A DNA stretch of 64,000 nucleotides. Origin: Hymenoscyphus infarciens (Eukaryota; Ascomycota; Leotiomycetes; Helotiales; Helotiaceae). The translations under genes and the position numbers were made by a program. A model generated the notes under the pieces. It had not been told where the DNA came from. It ran no database searches and saw only the letters and a list, made by a program, of their open reading frames with translations. The stretch lies in the NCBI GenBank assembly GCA_001414345.1, contig LLCB01000105.1, positions 1 to 64,000 on the forward strand, given 5' to 3'. Position 1 is the first letter of the stretch. Each line of letters begins with the position of its first letter. Shown here piece after piece: positions 34,919 to 47,720 of this stretch.

Positions 34919-36674
34919 TGTGAAGGGAGTGTAATCTCAAGCTGGCACTAGCACGACAAGTCTTGCAGCACTTGCATCTTGATTTTAGGGTAGCCATCTT
35001 TATAGCTTTCATTCAGGAGAACCAGAAACCTCTCGGAGAAATAAACGGCACAAGGGACGAAATTTCCGCTGCGGGTAATTCAGGATATATAGAAAGATGA
35101 TGAGAAAAACATGGCATTTCAGGGAACAAAGTGACATTGGATATGATGGTAGTACGGGTCCTGCATGGTGTAACGCTGCAGATATGAACACCTCGGGGGG
35201 AGGTCCTCCGTGATGAAAGCAGTCGCGAAGTACCTTAATTTTGGGTTGGCGCGAACCAAATTGAGCGCTTGACGAGGCTGAACTGATTTTCCTCGCTTGT
35301 ACAAACAGCAAAGACTGACACCACTGAGCATTTGAATATGACTTCATACCCGAGTTGGTAGAAACCAGAGTTGAAAATCTGGCGATTCCCCGCACGTTCA
35401 CGAACCCCGCGTCAAACCCCCTCGTTTTGCAAGGGTACAATTTTTCCATGATGCAGTAGAGGACGAAGGGGTGCTTCGATAGAATCGATCTTCTTGATGC
35501 GAAGGGAGATCTCTGTCGGGTAGGTTCCTTCGGATGTAGGGACCGAGGAGAGTGGGATGAGGCTCTCCTTGACTCCTTGACAGTAGGTAGGTATTGTACT
35601 GGTCATACAGCAAGCTTAAGGAGAATTGTTCCCATCGGATTCCACAAAGAGAGAAAGAAAATAGACACGGAGAATGATGCTGAAAGGAAAATGATTCTTG
35701 GGTTTGTCTGAGAAGCTGGGAATTGGAGTTTGAAGAGGTCTGACAACAAAAAGGAGAGAGAGGAAACACGGAACGGAAAATAGAACCCGCCGACACACGT
35801 GACCTCTCTCGCTCTGCTCTCCTATCCATTTGTTTTCTCAATCAACTTTCTCTTCTGGTCCCAACTTGCTATCAACGTTCTCAACCAAATCTTGGGGACC
35901 CCGCCTGTGGTGCTTCATCCTCGCATCCTCAAGCTGGGGTAAGAATTGATTGGAATATGTCTCATCTCATTCTTAGGTACGCTTCTGATGAATCTTCACC
36001 CCGAGGCTAACGTCACGCATCCCAATCGAGGCTCTTTCCGCCAGCACGGTTAAGATCTCTCGCACTGTGGGCGCCACTCCAACCACCTGCACGGCGCAGA
36101 AAAGAAGTCTTGTCTCGTGACTCTCGTCGTCGTGTGAACTTGGAAATATGGAAAAAGGCCGCTGGCTGTCCGACTCGCGGTCGAATTGCGGGGTGCCCGC
36201 TAACCCCAGACTACTGCCGCCGTCAAACCAATCAATCATGTTGGGGAATTAGCAAGTTTCCATCGGAGCGTGCCCCAATTGTGTCGCCACGGCCGAGGCG
36301 GAAGCGAGTAAACGCGTAAACAGTCGCTTCAATCTTATCTCGTGCACGGAAAAGGATTCTGCCCCGCTGAGGTGTGGGGAAATAGAGGTATGGATATATG
36401 GGTACAGTATGGGGAGCTTCACTTTCCAGGTACTAGTACTAGTACTAGCTTGCGAGAAATCGATTCCCAGACCGGCGGGTCATGACTCTTGAGAGCAGGA
36501 AAATTCAGATACTTATTGTTACTCATTCCCCTCGCAACTTCTTCCATCTCCAGATCGACCAAGAGGCTCGACAACTCCTGGACAGAGCCTCATCCCCACT
36601 CTCTGGGACTTCCTTCGTCTGTTCCGAGGACTCTTTCCCAACAGCAATTTCTGTTCGACTTCAAACGTAACAAG
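34919..36674. other. divergent intergenic region, beta-glucosidase / permease
   Basis: A 1.76-kb gap that must carry both promoters. It holds a short ACTAGT repeat (about 36432-36447) and several G-rich words such as GTGGGG (36376), compatible with CreA-type carbon-repression sites, though single 6-mers are weak evidence. Long open frames on the minus strand here lack family features. Confidence 0.5.
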
Positions 36675-38396
36675 ATGGGTTTCTTTACCAAAGTCGAGGA
36701 TCGACCGACACCGGCGAGTGTCTACAATTGGCGTGTCTATGCTATTGCAGTGGTCGCTGGTTCTGCTGCTGTGATGATTGGATATGATAGGTGGGTTTGT
36801 CAGATCAATCGAGTTCAATTGTATCCGTCACTTCGCTAACACTCAATCAACAGTGCTTTTATCGGAGGAACAATTGCCCTTCCATCTTTCCAAAGAGAGT
36901 TCGAGTTCGCGAAGCTTACCAAAGCCAAAACCGATCTGTTGAGTGCCAACATCGTTTCCTGTTACCAAGCAGGTGCTTTCTTTGGTGCCCTCGGTGCATA
37001 CTGGGCTGCTTTCTCTCTTGGTCGAGCCCGTGGACTTGCTCTCTTCAGTGCTATCTTCGTTCTCGGTGCCGGACTAATGCTGGGCGCAAATCGCGAACGC
37101 GGACTTGCTCTCATGTATGTTGGGCGTGCTCTAGCCGGCTTTGGAGTGGGTGGATGCAGTAATATTGCGCCCATCTACATTTCAGAAATTTCTCCCCCGG
37201 CTATCAGAGGAGCTCTTGTATGCATGTTCGAACTGGGGTGGCAGATTGGTGGTTTGGTCGGGTTCTGGATCAACTACGGAATTGCAGAAACACTCCCTTC
37301 GAATAGAGCACAATGGATGATCCCATTCGCTGTTCAGCTCATCCCATCCGGTCTCCTATTTGCTGGTAGTTTCTGGCTTCACGAATCCCCCAGATGGTTG
37401 ATGACCAAGGGAAAGCGTGCCGAAGCTATCAAGAACCTTTGCTGGATTCGACAACTCGACGATGACCACATCTACATGAAGGAGGAAATGTATGCCATCG
37501 ACCAGAATATCGAACGTCAGATGTCCGATGGTGGTATGGGTTTCTGGCAACCATTCAAGCTTTTGGCAACGAGCAGACGCATTCAATGGAGGTTTTTCCT
37601 CGGAGGATCTCTCTTTTTCTGGCAAAACACCTCTGGAATCAACGCTATCAACTACTACTCACCAACGGTTTTCAAGAGCATCGGTATTGTCGGAACTAAC
37701 ACTGGTCTCTTCACTACCGGACTCTTTGGTGTCGTAAAGACTGTCTTCACCCTCGTCTACCTCTTCCTCCTCGTTGATTCCTTCGGACGAAGAAAGCTTC
37801 TGATGATTGGTGCTGTCGGTGGTTCTGTCTGTTTGTGGTATGTCGGAGCATACATTGCTATCGCTAAACCTGCGCTACACCAAAATGCGAAACTCTCAAG
37901 CGGTGGTATCTCTGCTGTATTTTTCTTCTACTTGTGGACCGTAAGTATCACTCATTCCCTCAATTCTACCCAATCTGACCTTTCCCAGGCATTCTACTCA
38001 CCAACCTGGAACCCAACACCGTGGGTTCTCAACTCGGAAATGTTCGACTCGAATGTCCGAGGTCTCGGTTTGGCTTTCGCCGCTGCCAACAATTGGTTCT
38101 GGAATTTCATCGTCGCACGTTTCACCCCTCAGATGTTCACAACCATGGGATACGGAGTTTATTTCTTCTTCGCAAGCTTGATGATCCTTTCTGCCATCTT
38201 CATCTGCTTCCTCATCCCAGAGACCAAGAATATTCCTCTTGAGGCAATAGATCGTCTCTTTGAACACAGTCTCAAAGCTAGTCAAGCTCACGGTATTGTG
38301 TGGGCGGAATTGGCGCAAGAGGAAGAGGCTCTCAGAGCTGGTCTCGATGCTGGATTGGAGAAGGAGATGGATGTTAAGCAAGTGGAGGTTGTATGA
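36675..38396 (+). CDS. MFS sugar/quinate permease (QutD-like)
   Basis: Predicted 536-residue, 12-span plasma-membrane proton symporter of the sugar porter family. Exons 36675-36790, 36854-37940 and 37989-38396; introns of 63 and 48 bp close the frame. The start MGFFTKVEDRPTPASVYNWR closely follows fungal quinate permeases (qutD/qa-y), as does the motif MIGYDSAFIGGTIALPSF across junction 1. Family signatures: GRALAGFGVGGCSNIAPIYI, HESPRWL, QNTSGINAINYYSP, DSFGRRKLL and CFLIPETKNIPLEAIDRLF. The C-terminal tail is acidic and cytoplasmic. Quinate or shikimate transport is the best guess; no quinate pathway enzymes lie nearby in the window. Confidence 0.9.
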
Positions 38397-39585
38397 TTGA
38401 ACTATTTCATATAGTTTTTATAGAGGGAGTGGGATGGGATGGCGTATTTTGGCTACCGTGGTGGGCGATTTGAATATGGGATCATATCTTTAGAGTACTA
38501 AACCTTTATGAAATGTTAAATGTTAATGGATACCCCGAGTCTACCTCTGGTTTCCTGAATTGATTATGAGGACCTTTGGATTCATGTTCAAACGATCTTT
38601 TCCGTCAATTCATCCAAGACCAGACAAGGGCTATTCGTAGCTAACACGACTGGCTTCTAAGCTTTCCACGTAGCTTTTTCTTCCTTCGGAAAATAATCCA
38701 ATCCTGCAGAGCTGTGGATTTCTGTAGGATTTCTAGTTTTTGCAACAAAATGCTCGATGAATGGCTAGACCGTTCTCCACTGGATGTCGAGGTCGTCCCT
38801 TGATCTCAACCGGTGACGAGGGAGACCTGACCTGGACCACACGATGTTCGTTCTCTCAATGCGAGCGCGAATCTGCATGTCGCTTCATCATCTCATTCAA
38901 CTCAGCCGGCTTCCGAGCGTGTACTAGTAGATGCTTCACGACTCTGATTTCACGACCGCAACAGACGAGACAGGCTTGCCAGAAACCAAGCCCATTTCCT
39001 CCTGCAGTCCCCCTCTATCTACCGTACTCTGCTCTACCTATATACCCCCTCTCACATAGGTACCCTCTCGCGCAAAAAGAACATGTAGATCATAAAATGA
39101 AACGACCTCGCCATCTTTTCCACGGCCGAGGTCGAGATTAACGACAGATCCTTTCCTCTCCGAACACCCAAAAGTTGAGAAATGACCAATACCGGTAACA
39201 AGACGTTACCAGCTAGTCATTGTGATAATGTGCCTTACTGCCACCATAAAGGTTAGAGTGGGTTGTGGGTTTTGGAGATGTTCGTGATAATTGAGGAGCG
39301 AAAGGAAAAGATCTCCCGCTGGAATTTTTCTTTTTGTTCGAGGTTGGATGGTCATGTGACTCGGAAAGATGGGGCTCGAGGATGAGGAATTGGGACACGT
39401 TGATTGGAGGAGGGAAGGAGGGAAATGCCGAGGGTGTTTTTGCGACATCTTGGCCGATTCGTTCCGTGCTGGTGATTGACGACGACGAGAGTATCAACGA
39501 CTTGCCTTGCTACATTTTCAACGCTCCCAAGGAACGATATTCGGACTCTCCACTATATTACGATACAACAGACGAGGTATTCAAG
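38397..39585. other. intergenic region, no gene supported
   Basis: Several open frames occur, including one of 126 codons at 38761-39141, but none shows family features or plausible extension. The 3-prime end is the SdhC promoter. Confidence 0.5.
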
Positions 39586-40635
39586 ATGTTGGCACAAAGA
39601 ACTGTTCAGCAATCGCTGCGAAGAGGTGTGTGCCCCCGGGTTGAGCTCCAAGCGATGTGGGATGTGATGGAATGGACTGGCAGAAGACGAGGGGGCGATG
39701 ATAGAGGGGATTGAGGAAGGAGAGGAGAGGAGAAGGATAGCACGAGGATATATGCTAATACACGGAATAGTGGCAGCAGGTGGTTACTCCCAACAAGCCC
39801 TCTCCAAATTCGCCATCGCACCGACTTCAATCTCCAAGATTCAGAATCGGTATACATCCCCCTTCACTCCCTTCACTCCCCTCCCTCCTCTCCTTCCCCC
39901 CTTCTATCCCTCACCTATCCCTCACCTATCCCTCACCTATCCCTTTTCTCAGCTTACAACCCCCAAGTCAAGCAGCAACCCACCTCACACCCGCAGACTC
40001 CTACAAAATCCTCGTAGCTCAACGAAAAAACCGTCCCGTAGCACCACATCTCTCCATCTACCAACCTCAGATCCCATGGATCCTCTCTATCACCCATCGA
40101 ATTACTGGTAGTATCCTCAGTGGTGGATTCTATATCTTTGGCAGTGCGTATTTGGTTGCGCCGTTGGTGGGGTGGGATTTGAGCTCGGTGGGGATGGCTG
40201 CTGCTTTTGGTAGTTGGTGAGTTCTTGATTTCTTTTATGTTTTCATGCTTCTTGCAAAAAATGATGAGGGAATGCAGGAAGAGTCTTGTGGGGGAATGTA
40301 AGAGAAGAAGGCAGCCCGGGTAAAGTTGTGATGATAAAAGACGAAGGAATGGGTATCTCAAATGGGGTGCATAAGATGGCATTGGATGGACTGGCCTGGG
40401 GATCATATTAAACTTCGAGGAGGACAAAATGCTAACCAAACCCAGGCCAATCGTCGCAAAAGTCTTCGCGAAATTCCTCGTCGCGTTGCCATTTACCTTT
40501 CACTCATTCAACGGATTAAGACATTTGGTCTGGGATTCCACAAAGGCATTCAACAACCAGACAGTTATCAAGACCGGATGGGCTTGTGTTGGTACCAGTT
40601 TGGTTACGGCTTTGGGATTGGCTTTCTTCGTGTAG
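39586..40635 (+). CDS. SDHC: succinate dehydrogenase cytochrome b560 subunit (SdhC)
   Basis: Predicted 182-residue inner-membrane anchor of mitochondrial complex II, binding heme b and ubiquinone with SdhB and SdhD. Exons 39586-39625, 39780-39849, 39968-40216 and 40446-40635; introns of 154, 118 and 229 bp. The first 13 codons (MLAQRTVQQSLRR) and next short exon form an Arg-rich mitochondrial presequence. Family core: NRPVAPHLSIYQPQIPWILS, THRITGSILSGGFYIFGSAY, LPFTFHSFNGLRHLVWD, with His139 and His146, the latter pair matching the heme/quinone-site histidines. Three membrane spans are seen. Residues that in other fungi read TWY..SALNR here read P73-W-I-L-S-I-T-H80-R. Intron 2 carries three CCTATCCCTCA copies. 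Confidence 0.92.
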
Positions 40636-40829
40636 ATGGGCTAATTCTCTGAGGACCTTGGGGTAAAGGGCGGATGGAGATTGTATTATGCATAAGGAAG
40701 AAGGGGTGGAGGGTTAAGGCAATAGAAACGCTCTCTATGTGTTTTTGCGCGTGGATTCCAAATAAGATTATGTTCAATATTATGGTGTAGAAAGCTGATC
40801 AACCAGGGGCATTCATGCGAATTGTTTTC

Positions 40830-41651
40830 TACCCATTGTGCCCTTGGGCTTTCCCTCCTAAGACTTTTTCTTGCGACCCCCTCGAACCCAGACGAAGATT
40901 ATCGTGAGATGTGGCAAATAGTTACTCAGCTGGAGAGCTCACTCAGAGCAGCGACAGAGAAGCCGCATTCTACGGGATCGTTAAGTTTTTTGAGGATCGG
41001 TGGGTAGATAAATGCATTGCTGGTCTCTGGGAGGACTCCCTACCACTTCCACTTTTGTGGCAAACAAACGGCGAAAGAAGGACAGTGAGAGGTCTCGAGT
41101 ATCGAGCACCATCGTGGTCATGGCTGTCCGTCGACGGACCAGTCAAAGTACACTATCCACACTCGCCTCGGGATCCGTACTTTCCCCAAAACCAGAGTAC
41201 TGAACGAGTTCATATGGAGAATGTCAGTGTGGTCTACGTGGGACAGCCCTCGGCGAGTATGATCAAAAGTGCACACATAAGACTACATGGATGCGTCAAA
41301 TGTGTTCAAGTGGCTCGCCGCGGTTCTAGGAAGAAATTCGTTCTGGTCATCGATGGAGTTGTGACCAACATAAGTTGCTCTTTCGATGATAGTTCTCATG
41401 GCCCACCACTCATGTCGGATTTCTTTGTGGTGATCATTGATGTTCCGATGGACGATTTTTTCAACCAGGAATCATATCATGGACTTCTCCTTCGTGAGGT
41501 GGCAACTCCAACAGGGAATTTGTTGAGAACGTTTGAGCGAGTTGGATTCGTCTTCACGCGCGGTGGGAATGCTCAAGTTGGCAATATTTTCACGAAACGA
41601 CTTATTTCTCCTTTGAGATGGAGCACGGCCGGATATTCTCTTCTTGGATAA
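40830..41651 (+). pseudogene. HET-domain protein remnant, C-terminal part
   Basis: The open frame 40911-41651 shows the C-terminal pattern of heterokaryon-incompatibility (HET) proteins: YSAGELTQSSDREAAFYGIV, DKCIAGLWEDSLPLPLLW and YRAPSWSWLSVDGPV (41100-41144). The defining N-terminal HET domain is absent; the space upstream is the SdhC 3-prime region, starting only 195 bp after its stop. At about 40912-40925 the upstream text (DEDYREMWQIV) continues in another frame, so a frameshift separates it from the rest. No ATG opens the frame. Alternatively it is a truncated paralogue that is still expressed. Confidence 0.65.
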
Positions 41652-42441
41652 TGACTCCGGCTTTGCGCTTACGAAGTGGGATATGTTTGGGATGAAAGGG
41701 TGGGCTGCTGCTGTGGATTGGAGTTTGTATGAGGATATTCCAGAAGAGTGTTTTTATATTATTTAATCATGGGTTCCGAAGGAGGAATGGTAAACACCGC
41801 TTTTTATCAAAATTAAGAGAACTGTCCCTCGTTCAGGAATTGTGCGATGAATGCTCCCAAAGACCCCACTACAATCAAAGTTGCAACCTATGCCTACCTA
41901 CTTCCATTGGGTACTTGGACTCACACCAGTGCGGCCATTCTCCGAAGTGCAAGAGTGTTGATCATCATTCTTCCTCATAAAGCTACTTTGCTTCAAATTG
42001 TTCAAAGCAGTCTAGGACAAAAAAAAATTGTCCAAGAAGGTTTGGAAGATTTACCCTGAGAACGGGCTTCCTCGTTCTCCCACGACCCTCAGATATTCTT
42101 TGAGATTATTTCAAAACAACCAGAGTACTAAAAAAGACAAGCGTTCGCAGAACGATTGGCGGTAGAGTAAAAAGACGGAGAAAAGATTTCTAGTATTGTG
42201 TTCTATATCTACTCTTCGAACTCCTAAATACGTTCCTTTTTCCTATACTCACGATCGCACTCTACCTGCTCCTTCATCTAAGTCAATTCCTACTCCGTAG
42301 GATCCCCCTTCTCTCAACAATGCCACTTGTCTAGTATAATGATCTTAGAATACAACCACTCGTCGTATTTAAACTTATAATAATAACCCTCAGCCCTCGT
42401 ATACATAGTCCTCCTCTACACCCCATATTCTTTGGACAATT
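41652..42441. other. intergenic, decaying sequence
   Basis: Possibly the continued 3-prime part of the HET remnant, then increasingly AT-rich sequence. No gene is supported. Confidence 0.4.
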
Positions 42442-42964
42442 CTAAATTAGCTCGCCTCCATCCTTCTTTCTAACTCGCTCCAGCAGCTTCTTCTCCATCT
42501 CAGTTTTATAACCTCCTTCAACTTCAGCAACGGTGAGTTTCTGAAACATATCCTTGTTCTTTGGGGGAACCGGTTTACTCAGTGTCCGAAGTGCATCGAG
42601 GGAATTAAAACAGCCATCGTCGTATGAGTTCAAAGCTGCGATACTCTCTCTGCCACATTTAGTTGGAGGTTCTGGCCAGTAACATTCTTAGTACGCCGCG
42701 GCGATGATTTTGGGCGGCTTTTCCCGGGATAAATTGACCAGGACATACCTCTTTCAACCATTTATCACGTCCTGCAATTCCTTCCAACAGAACTGTTCGG
42801 TCTCGTTTCAGTTCCAGTCCCCGAATTGCGGATTCCATGTCCCAAATGTTGAAAGACTGAACATCTGGACAATGGTCGATTTTCTCTTCTGCTTTTTGGA
42901 ACTCTCGGATTCCCGCCGAGGTTGCACGTCCCCAGCGACCGAAGAAGTTGTAAAATAGAGACAT
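42442..42964 (-). pseudogene. broken small gene of unknown family
   Basis: The ATG at 42964 opens a frame (MSLFYNFFGRWGRATSAGIR...) with well-formed text up to RDRTVLLEGIAGRDKWLKE. After a possible GTATGT donor the coding-like text moves to another frame: PPKIIAAAY, a TAA at 42688-42690, then ECYWPEPPTKCGRESIAALN and, to the stop at 42442, KNKDMFQKLTVAEVEGGYK and KLLERVRKKDGGELI. A C-to-T change from CAA would create that TAA. Together with the neighbouring AT-rich tract this suggests a gene damaged by RIP spreading from the repeat. An intron with TACTAAG branch and CCAG acceptor exists but does not close the frame. Family not recognised. Confidence 0.45.
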
Positions 42965-43703
42965 AATAACTGTTGTTTTTATTTTGCTCAGGATAGAATT
43001 TCTCTTCTATGTCTAATAATTTTTCTGTGGTAGAACTTGGAGTTCAGCGAAGTAGTCTATTAGAATCTAGTTTTAGATTATTTTAACAGTAACACTTAAA
43101 TAATCGTAAATACCTAGAATACTACCTAGTCGGATACCTCTTAGAATTAGACTAAATAAGAGCACTCTAGTCTTAAAAGAAAGACAATTTAGTTAGAAAC
43201 TTAATCCTGTTTTATTTACTTATTAGTATTCTAGTATTTACTATACTTTATTTCGTTTCTCTTATCTTAAAAATATACTTTTAGCTAACTTATATACTAT
43301 TCTTTATATAATGCTATTTAAGCTTTAGTAGTTTTAGATCTAAATAGTAGTTCCTTCTTAAGAAACTAGAATAGTATATAATAGTAATAATCGTTGATAA
43401 TATCCGCTCTTCTAATAGATAAGATAAATAGTAGTAATTATAAAAACCTATAACCTAGATTAACTCGACTTGAAAAAATCCTAGGAAGTACTCGTTTACT
43501 AGATTAAGTTATTACCTAGGTTATATTAATTTTACTACTACTTATTATAAGCTTTTTAATATAGATACTCTAATTTACTTAAATAGAGTTATTAATTATA
43601 AGAGTAGTAATTGCTAATTAACTAAAAAGTCTCTCTTTTATAACTAGAATACTCTAGTGTCTTTATTTAGGTAGTAAAATAGCTACTTTTTACTTAATTA
43701 GAT
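42965..43703. other. AT-rich flank of the retrotransposon
   Basis: Strongly AT-rich sequence outside the 5-prime LTR, with no reading frame. It is probably another RIP-mutated repeat into which, or beside which, the element inserted. Confidence 0.5.
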
Positions 43704-43708
43704 AGTAT

Positions 43709-44185
43709 TATAATAGCATGCTATCCTGGATTATTATATAATAGTACTATTCTAAATTGTCGGCATTTATAAAACTACCGATATCTCTAAGCAGTGCTGA
43801 TACCTCTAATACCCCTAGGGCCGAGATTACGAATAACTAATACTTATATAAGCAAAGTGCTAAAGGTATTAATATCTAACATTTATATATAGAAGAGATT
43901 AAGGTTTAGATATTATATGTTTAGCTTTCTAAAGAATCAGAGATTATATATTTAGCTTTTTAGCTCTTATTATTTAGTATTAGCTATATTAGGCAGAGCT
44001 CGGTTATTATTATTATTAGAACTTAGAAGCTTCTAACCTTCTTATATATAGACGTTTATATTTAGTATAATAGAGAGATAGTTATTATTTTCTTCTATAT
44101 TAGTACCTAGTATCTATATACGTTATTCTACTATATATACTCTTATATGTCTCTACTATAGTTATATATATTTCGTACTATTATA
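43709..44185 (+). repeat. 5-prime LTR
   Basis: 477 bp, aligned along its whole length with 51286-51762, preceded by AGTAT. It retains slightly more C and G in its first 150 bases than the 3-prime copy, and less in its last 150, so RIP hit the two copies differently. Confidence 0.95.
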
Positions 44186-45806
44186 TAAAAATAATAACTC
44201 TTCTTTACTAGTAATAGCCTTTATAATATCTCTTTTAAGCTTATTATTACTTTTTTTGTTTTAATTTTAATTTAGCCTTTAATTAGACTATAATAATATA
44301 TTCTTAAATAGCTAGGATTCTAGAGATCTCTTAGATAGCTAGTAATACTAGGGTTTAGTATTTATATAAATAGCTAGTAAAAATCGTATTTTATATATTA
44401 AAGGATTAGAATATACTAAGTATTCTTAAGAATTCTAATAACTCTCTCTATATAGGGATTACTATATATAATTTAGATAGTTAATAATATAAACAGTTAT
44501 CTAGAAAACTCTTAAATCGCCTCTTTTATCTCTTCTTAATTTAATATTTAATATATTAGAATCTAGAGCGACCCTAGGTCCCTTTTAAGCTCTACTCTTA
44601 AGCGTAGAGCCTCTCTTTAAGTAATAAAGTCAAGCCTTTACTAAAACGTCTCTAACTTAGTACTATAGCTTTAAGAATACTAAGAAGCCTAAGAATAATA
44701 AAAGCAAAGGCTCTATGCTTAGAAGCTAGAGAGATTAATAAGACTTTTCTAATATAGACGAGATATAGAGTATAATCTAAGCTATAAAAGCTAAGGATTA
44801 AGAAAAAGAATAGAAAATTTTAAAGTAAGATAATTAGATTACTTAATTATTAGACCTAGTATAGTAAATTAGCTAATAGCTATTAAATAATAACTATAGT
44901 CTAAGTCTTCTCTAATTTATATAAATACTTTCTTCTATCTCTTTAAACTATTATCGAAGATAAGACTCTACTTCTAATATTTCTTCTTTATAATAACCTT
45001 CTCTACACCTATAATCTAAAAGCACTCTAAAAGCTCTTTAATCTATTAAAAGTAAGATTATAGAGAAAATTAAACCTTTAGATAATAGTACTTTATCTAC
45101 TTATAAGTAATAGAAGATATTTATATATAATAGACTCTAAGTAAATACTAACTATTACTATATATCTAAAACTTATAAAGCTCTTATTTAAAGAACGACT
45201 ATAAAACTTACTAAGAACTACTTAGAGCTTTAATATAAGTCTAATTTAGGTAATATAGCTTTTAAAGATTAATAAGATATAATCGAACTTCTCGATTTCT
45301 ACTTTCTAACTAGTTATAAGAAGAAGGATACTTAGAATAAATTTTAAGTCTTATAAATAGGTAGAAAGGGTTATATAAGAGAAACTTTTTTAGATTTTAG
45401 AGTATGCTTCTTAAGTATAGCTATACTTAGAGAAATACTAGAGTTAGAAAGATTCTACTTAATATAGGATAAGATTATGTTATAGCTTTAAAGTAGTTCT
45501 ACTTTAGCTAAGAGAGATTAGAATTATAATTTTAATAAGATAGTAGTATATCTTTTAGCCTTAGATAAAGAAAAGCGCTAAAATATAGAGTTGTTTATAA
45601 CTAGTACTATAGCTAAATTAATTAGTATAATCTTATTATTTAAAAAGATAAGTACTTTTTAATCCTTTTCTAGCTCTACTCTAAAAACCTTCTTACTCTT
45701 ATATAGACTTAATCCTATATCTTAAAAGATTTTATAAACTCTTAGACTATTTTCTACTAGTAAAAATTTAAAGACTATATTAATAAACCGAGTCTCTACT
45801 AGTACG

Positions 45807-45865
45807 AATTATTACTATTATAGTAAGCCTAAGTATTTTAAACTTAATTACTCTAATCTTCTTAT
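45807..45865 (+). pseudogene. gag zinc-knuckle remnant
   Basis: The frame reads NYYYYSKPKYFKLNYSNL. In a CCHC zinc knuckle the cysteines would be at the positions now Tyr and His at one now Tyr, consistent with TGY to TAY and CAY to TAY transitions. It marks the end of gag. Confidence 0.7.
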
Positions 45866-47079
45866 TATTAATAAGATAGATAATTAACTTAAAGAAGAAT
45901 AACCTTTTAAAGAGTACTCTAACTCTAAGCTAAGTTAGAAGGAAAACGAAGAGGCTTAGATAAAAATTCCTTTCTAGACTTATATAAATATAATCTAGCT
46001 AGACTTAATCTTTCTAAGCTTATAAGAGGAAAATAATTCCTTATAAATACTACTCTTAGTATATAGAGATATAGTATTAAAATATAAGCTTTAATAGATA
46101 TAGAAGTAAATAAGTACCTATTTCTAAATCAGCCTCTAGTCTTATACTTATTAAAGTTAATAAGTTTAAAGATTTAAAGATTACTATATATAATATCTAT
46201 TTATAGATATAATAATAGTACTAAAAGCTAGGTAAATTAGTTTATATAACTATATCTAAATATTAATAAATATTATATTCTTAACTACTTCTTTATTATC
46301 CTAGACCTTAGATAATAAGACCTAATTATTAGTAATAAATAGTTAAACTACTTTAAAGTCCTCTTTAACCTCTTAAAAAGCTAGATTATTTAGCTAGCTA
46401 ATTACTCTTTAACTCTCTACTATAGTAAGGAAATTTTACTTTCTCTTTCTAACTAGAACTAGAAACCCTTTTTAAATTACTAGTCAGATATAAATTAAAG
46501 AGAATATACTATCTAGTAATAAGAAAGACGTAAAAAAGGTAGACTTATAAATATTACCGAGTTATTATTTCTATCTATAATAATATCTCTTAAAATTTTA
46601 ATATCTAACTTTAGTCTAAAGCCTCTATAAACTACTAGTATAGCCTTAAAAGGCTAGACCTTATACTCCTTTATTTATAAAATAAGTATAAACGTAATAT
46701 ATTATAATATAAAATAGCTTAATTTAGAATTTTATATAATAAGCCTCTATAAGCTAGATTAGGTTATTAATAAGAGATTAGCCCCTCTCTAAGATAACGA
46801 TAAGATAAAGGCTCTAATATAAGCCTAACTTCTAAAGTATTACTTATCCTATAAAGACGTATTCTTAAAAGTAGCTTCTAATAAGCTCTCTTCTTACTAA
46901 GAATATAACTATAAAATCACTTTAAATAAGCTACTTTTTAACTCCTTTTCGCCTTTATATTAATAATTAACTATAGAGCTTAAAGCTATAAAGAAGTATT
47001 TTATAGAGAATCTAGATAAGAGGTTTATTATTAATAGTAATAGCCTTTTCGTCTCTTTAGTACTCTTTGTTAAAAAGGC

Positions 47080-47720
47080 TAATAGTAATAAGTTATAGTT
47101 CTATATCGATTATAAGAAGCTAAACGCTCTAACTTAAAACAATCCCTATCTAATCTCTTATATTAATAAGCTCCTTTCTAGAATAAGGATAGCTAAAATC
47201 TTTACTAAATTAGATATTAGATAAGCTTTTTATTATATTTAAATAGACTCTGAATTAGAAGAGATAACTACGTTTAGAACTAGGTATAATATATATAAAT
47301 GTAAGGTCTTTTCTTTTAGACTCTATAATAGCTCTACTACTTATTAATATTATATAAACGACGTCTTAATCGACTATTTAGACGACTTCTATATTATCTA
47401 CTTAGACGATATTTTAATTTATTTAAATACTATTAAAGAATATAAGAAACAGGTTAGGAAGGTTCTAAATTAGCTCTAAGAAGTAGGACTTTAAGTAGAT
47501 ATTAAGAAAAGCGAATTTAATATTACTAGAGTTAAATACTTAGGATTTATCTTAACTATAAAAAGACTTAAAGTTAACTCTAAAAAAGTAGAGCCTTTAT
47601 AAAACTAGGTCTAACCTAATACTATAATAGGTATAAAGTCTTATCTAAGGTTTATAGGATTTTATAGATAATTTATTAAAAGTTATACTAAAATCGCTAA
47701 ACCTCTAACTATAATAACAC
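47080..47720 (+). pseudogene. reverse transcriptase domain remnant
   Basis: Recognisable blocks in one frame are FYIDYKKLNALT (about 47099), IAKIFTKLDIR (about 47190), ITTFRTRYNIYKCKVFSFRL (about 47270) and the catalytic YLDD in IIYLDDILIY (about 47392-47421). SYLRFIGFYR follows near 47640. Internal stops are frequent. Confidence 0.9.

Noticed and set aside
35009..35449. 146-codon minus-strand frame upstream of the beta-glucosidase
   Set aside because: No family features, no signal, no splice continuation; it lies in the promoter region.
38761..39141. 126-codon plus-strand frame between permease and SdhC
   Set aside because: Starts with ATG but has no recognisable domain and a biased Pro/Arg composition.
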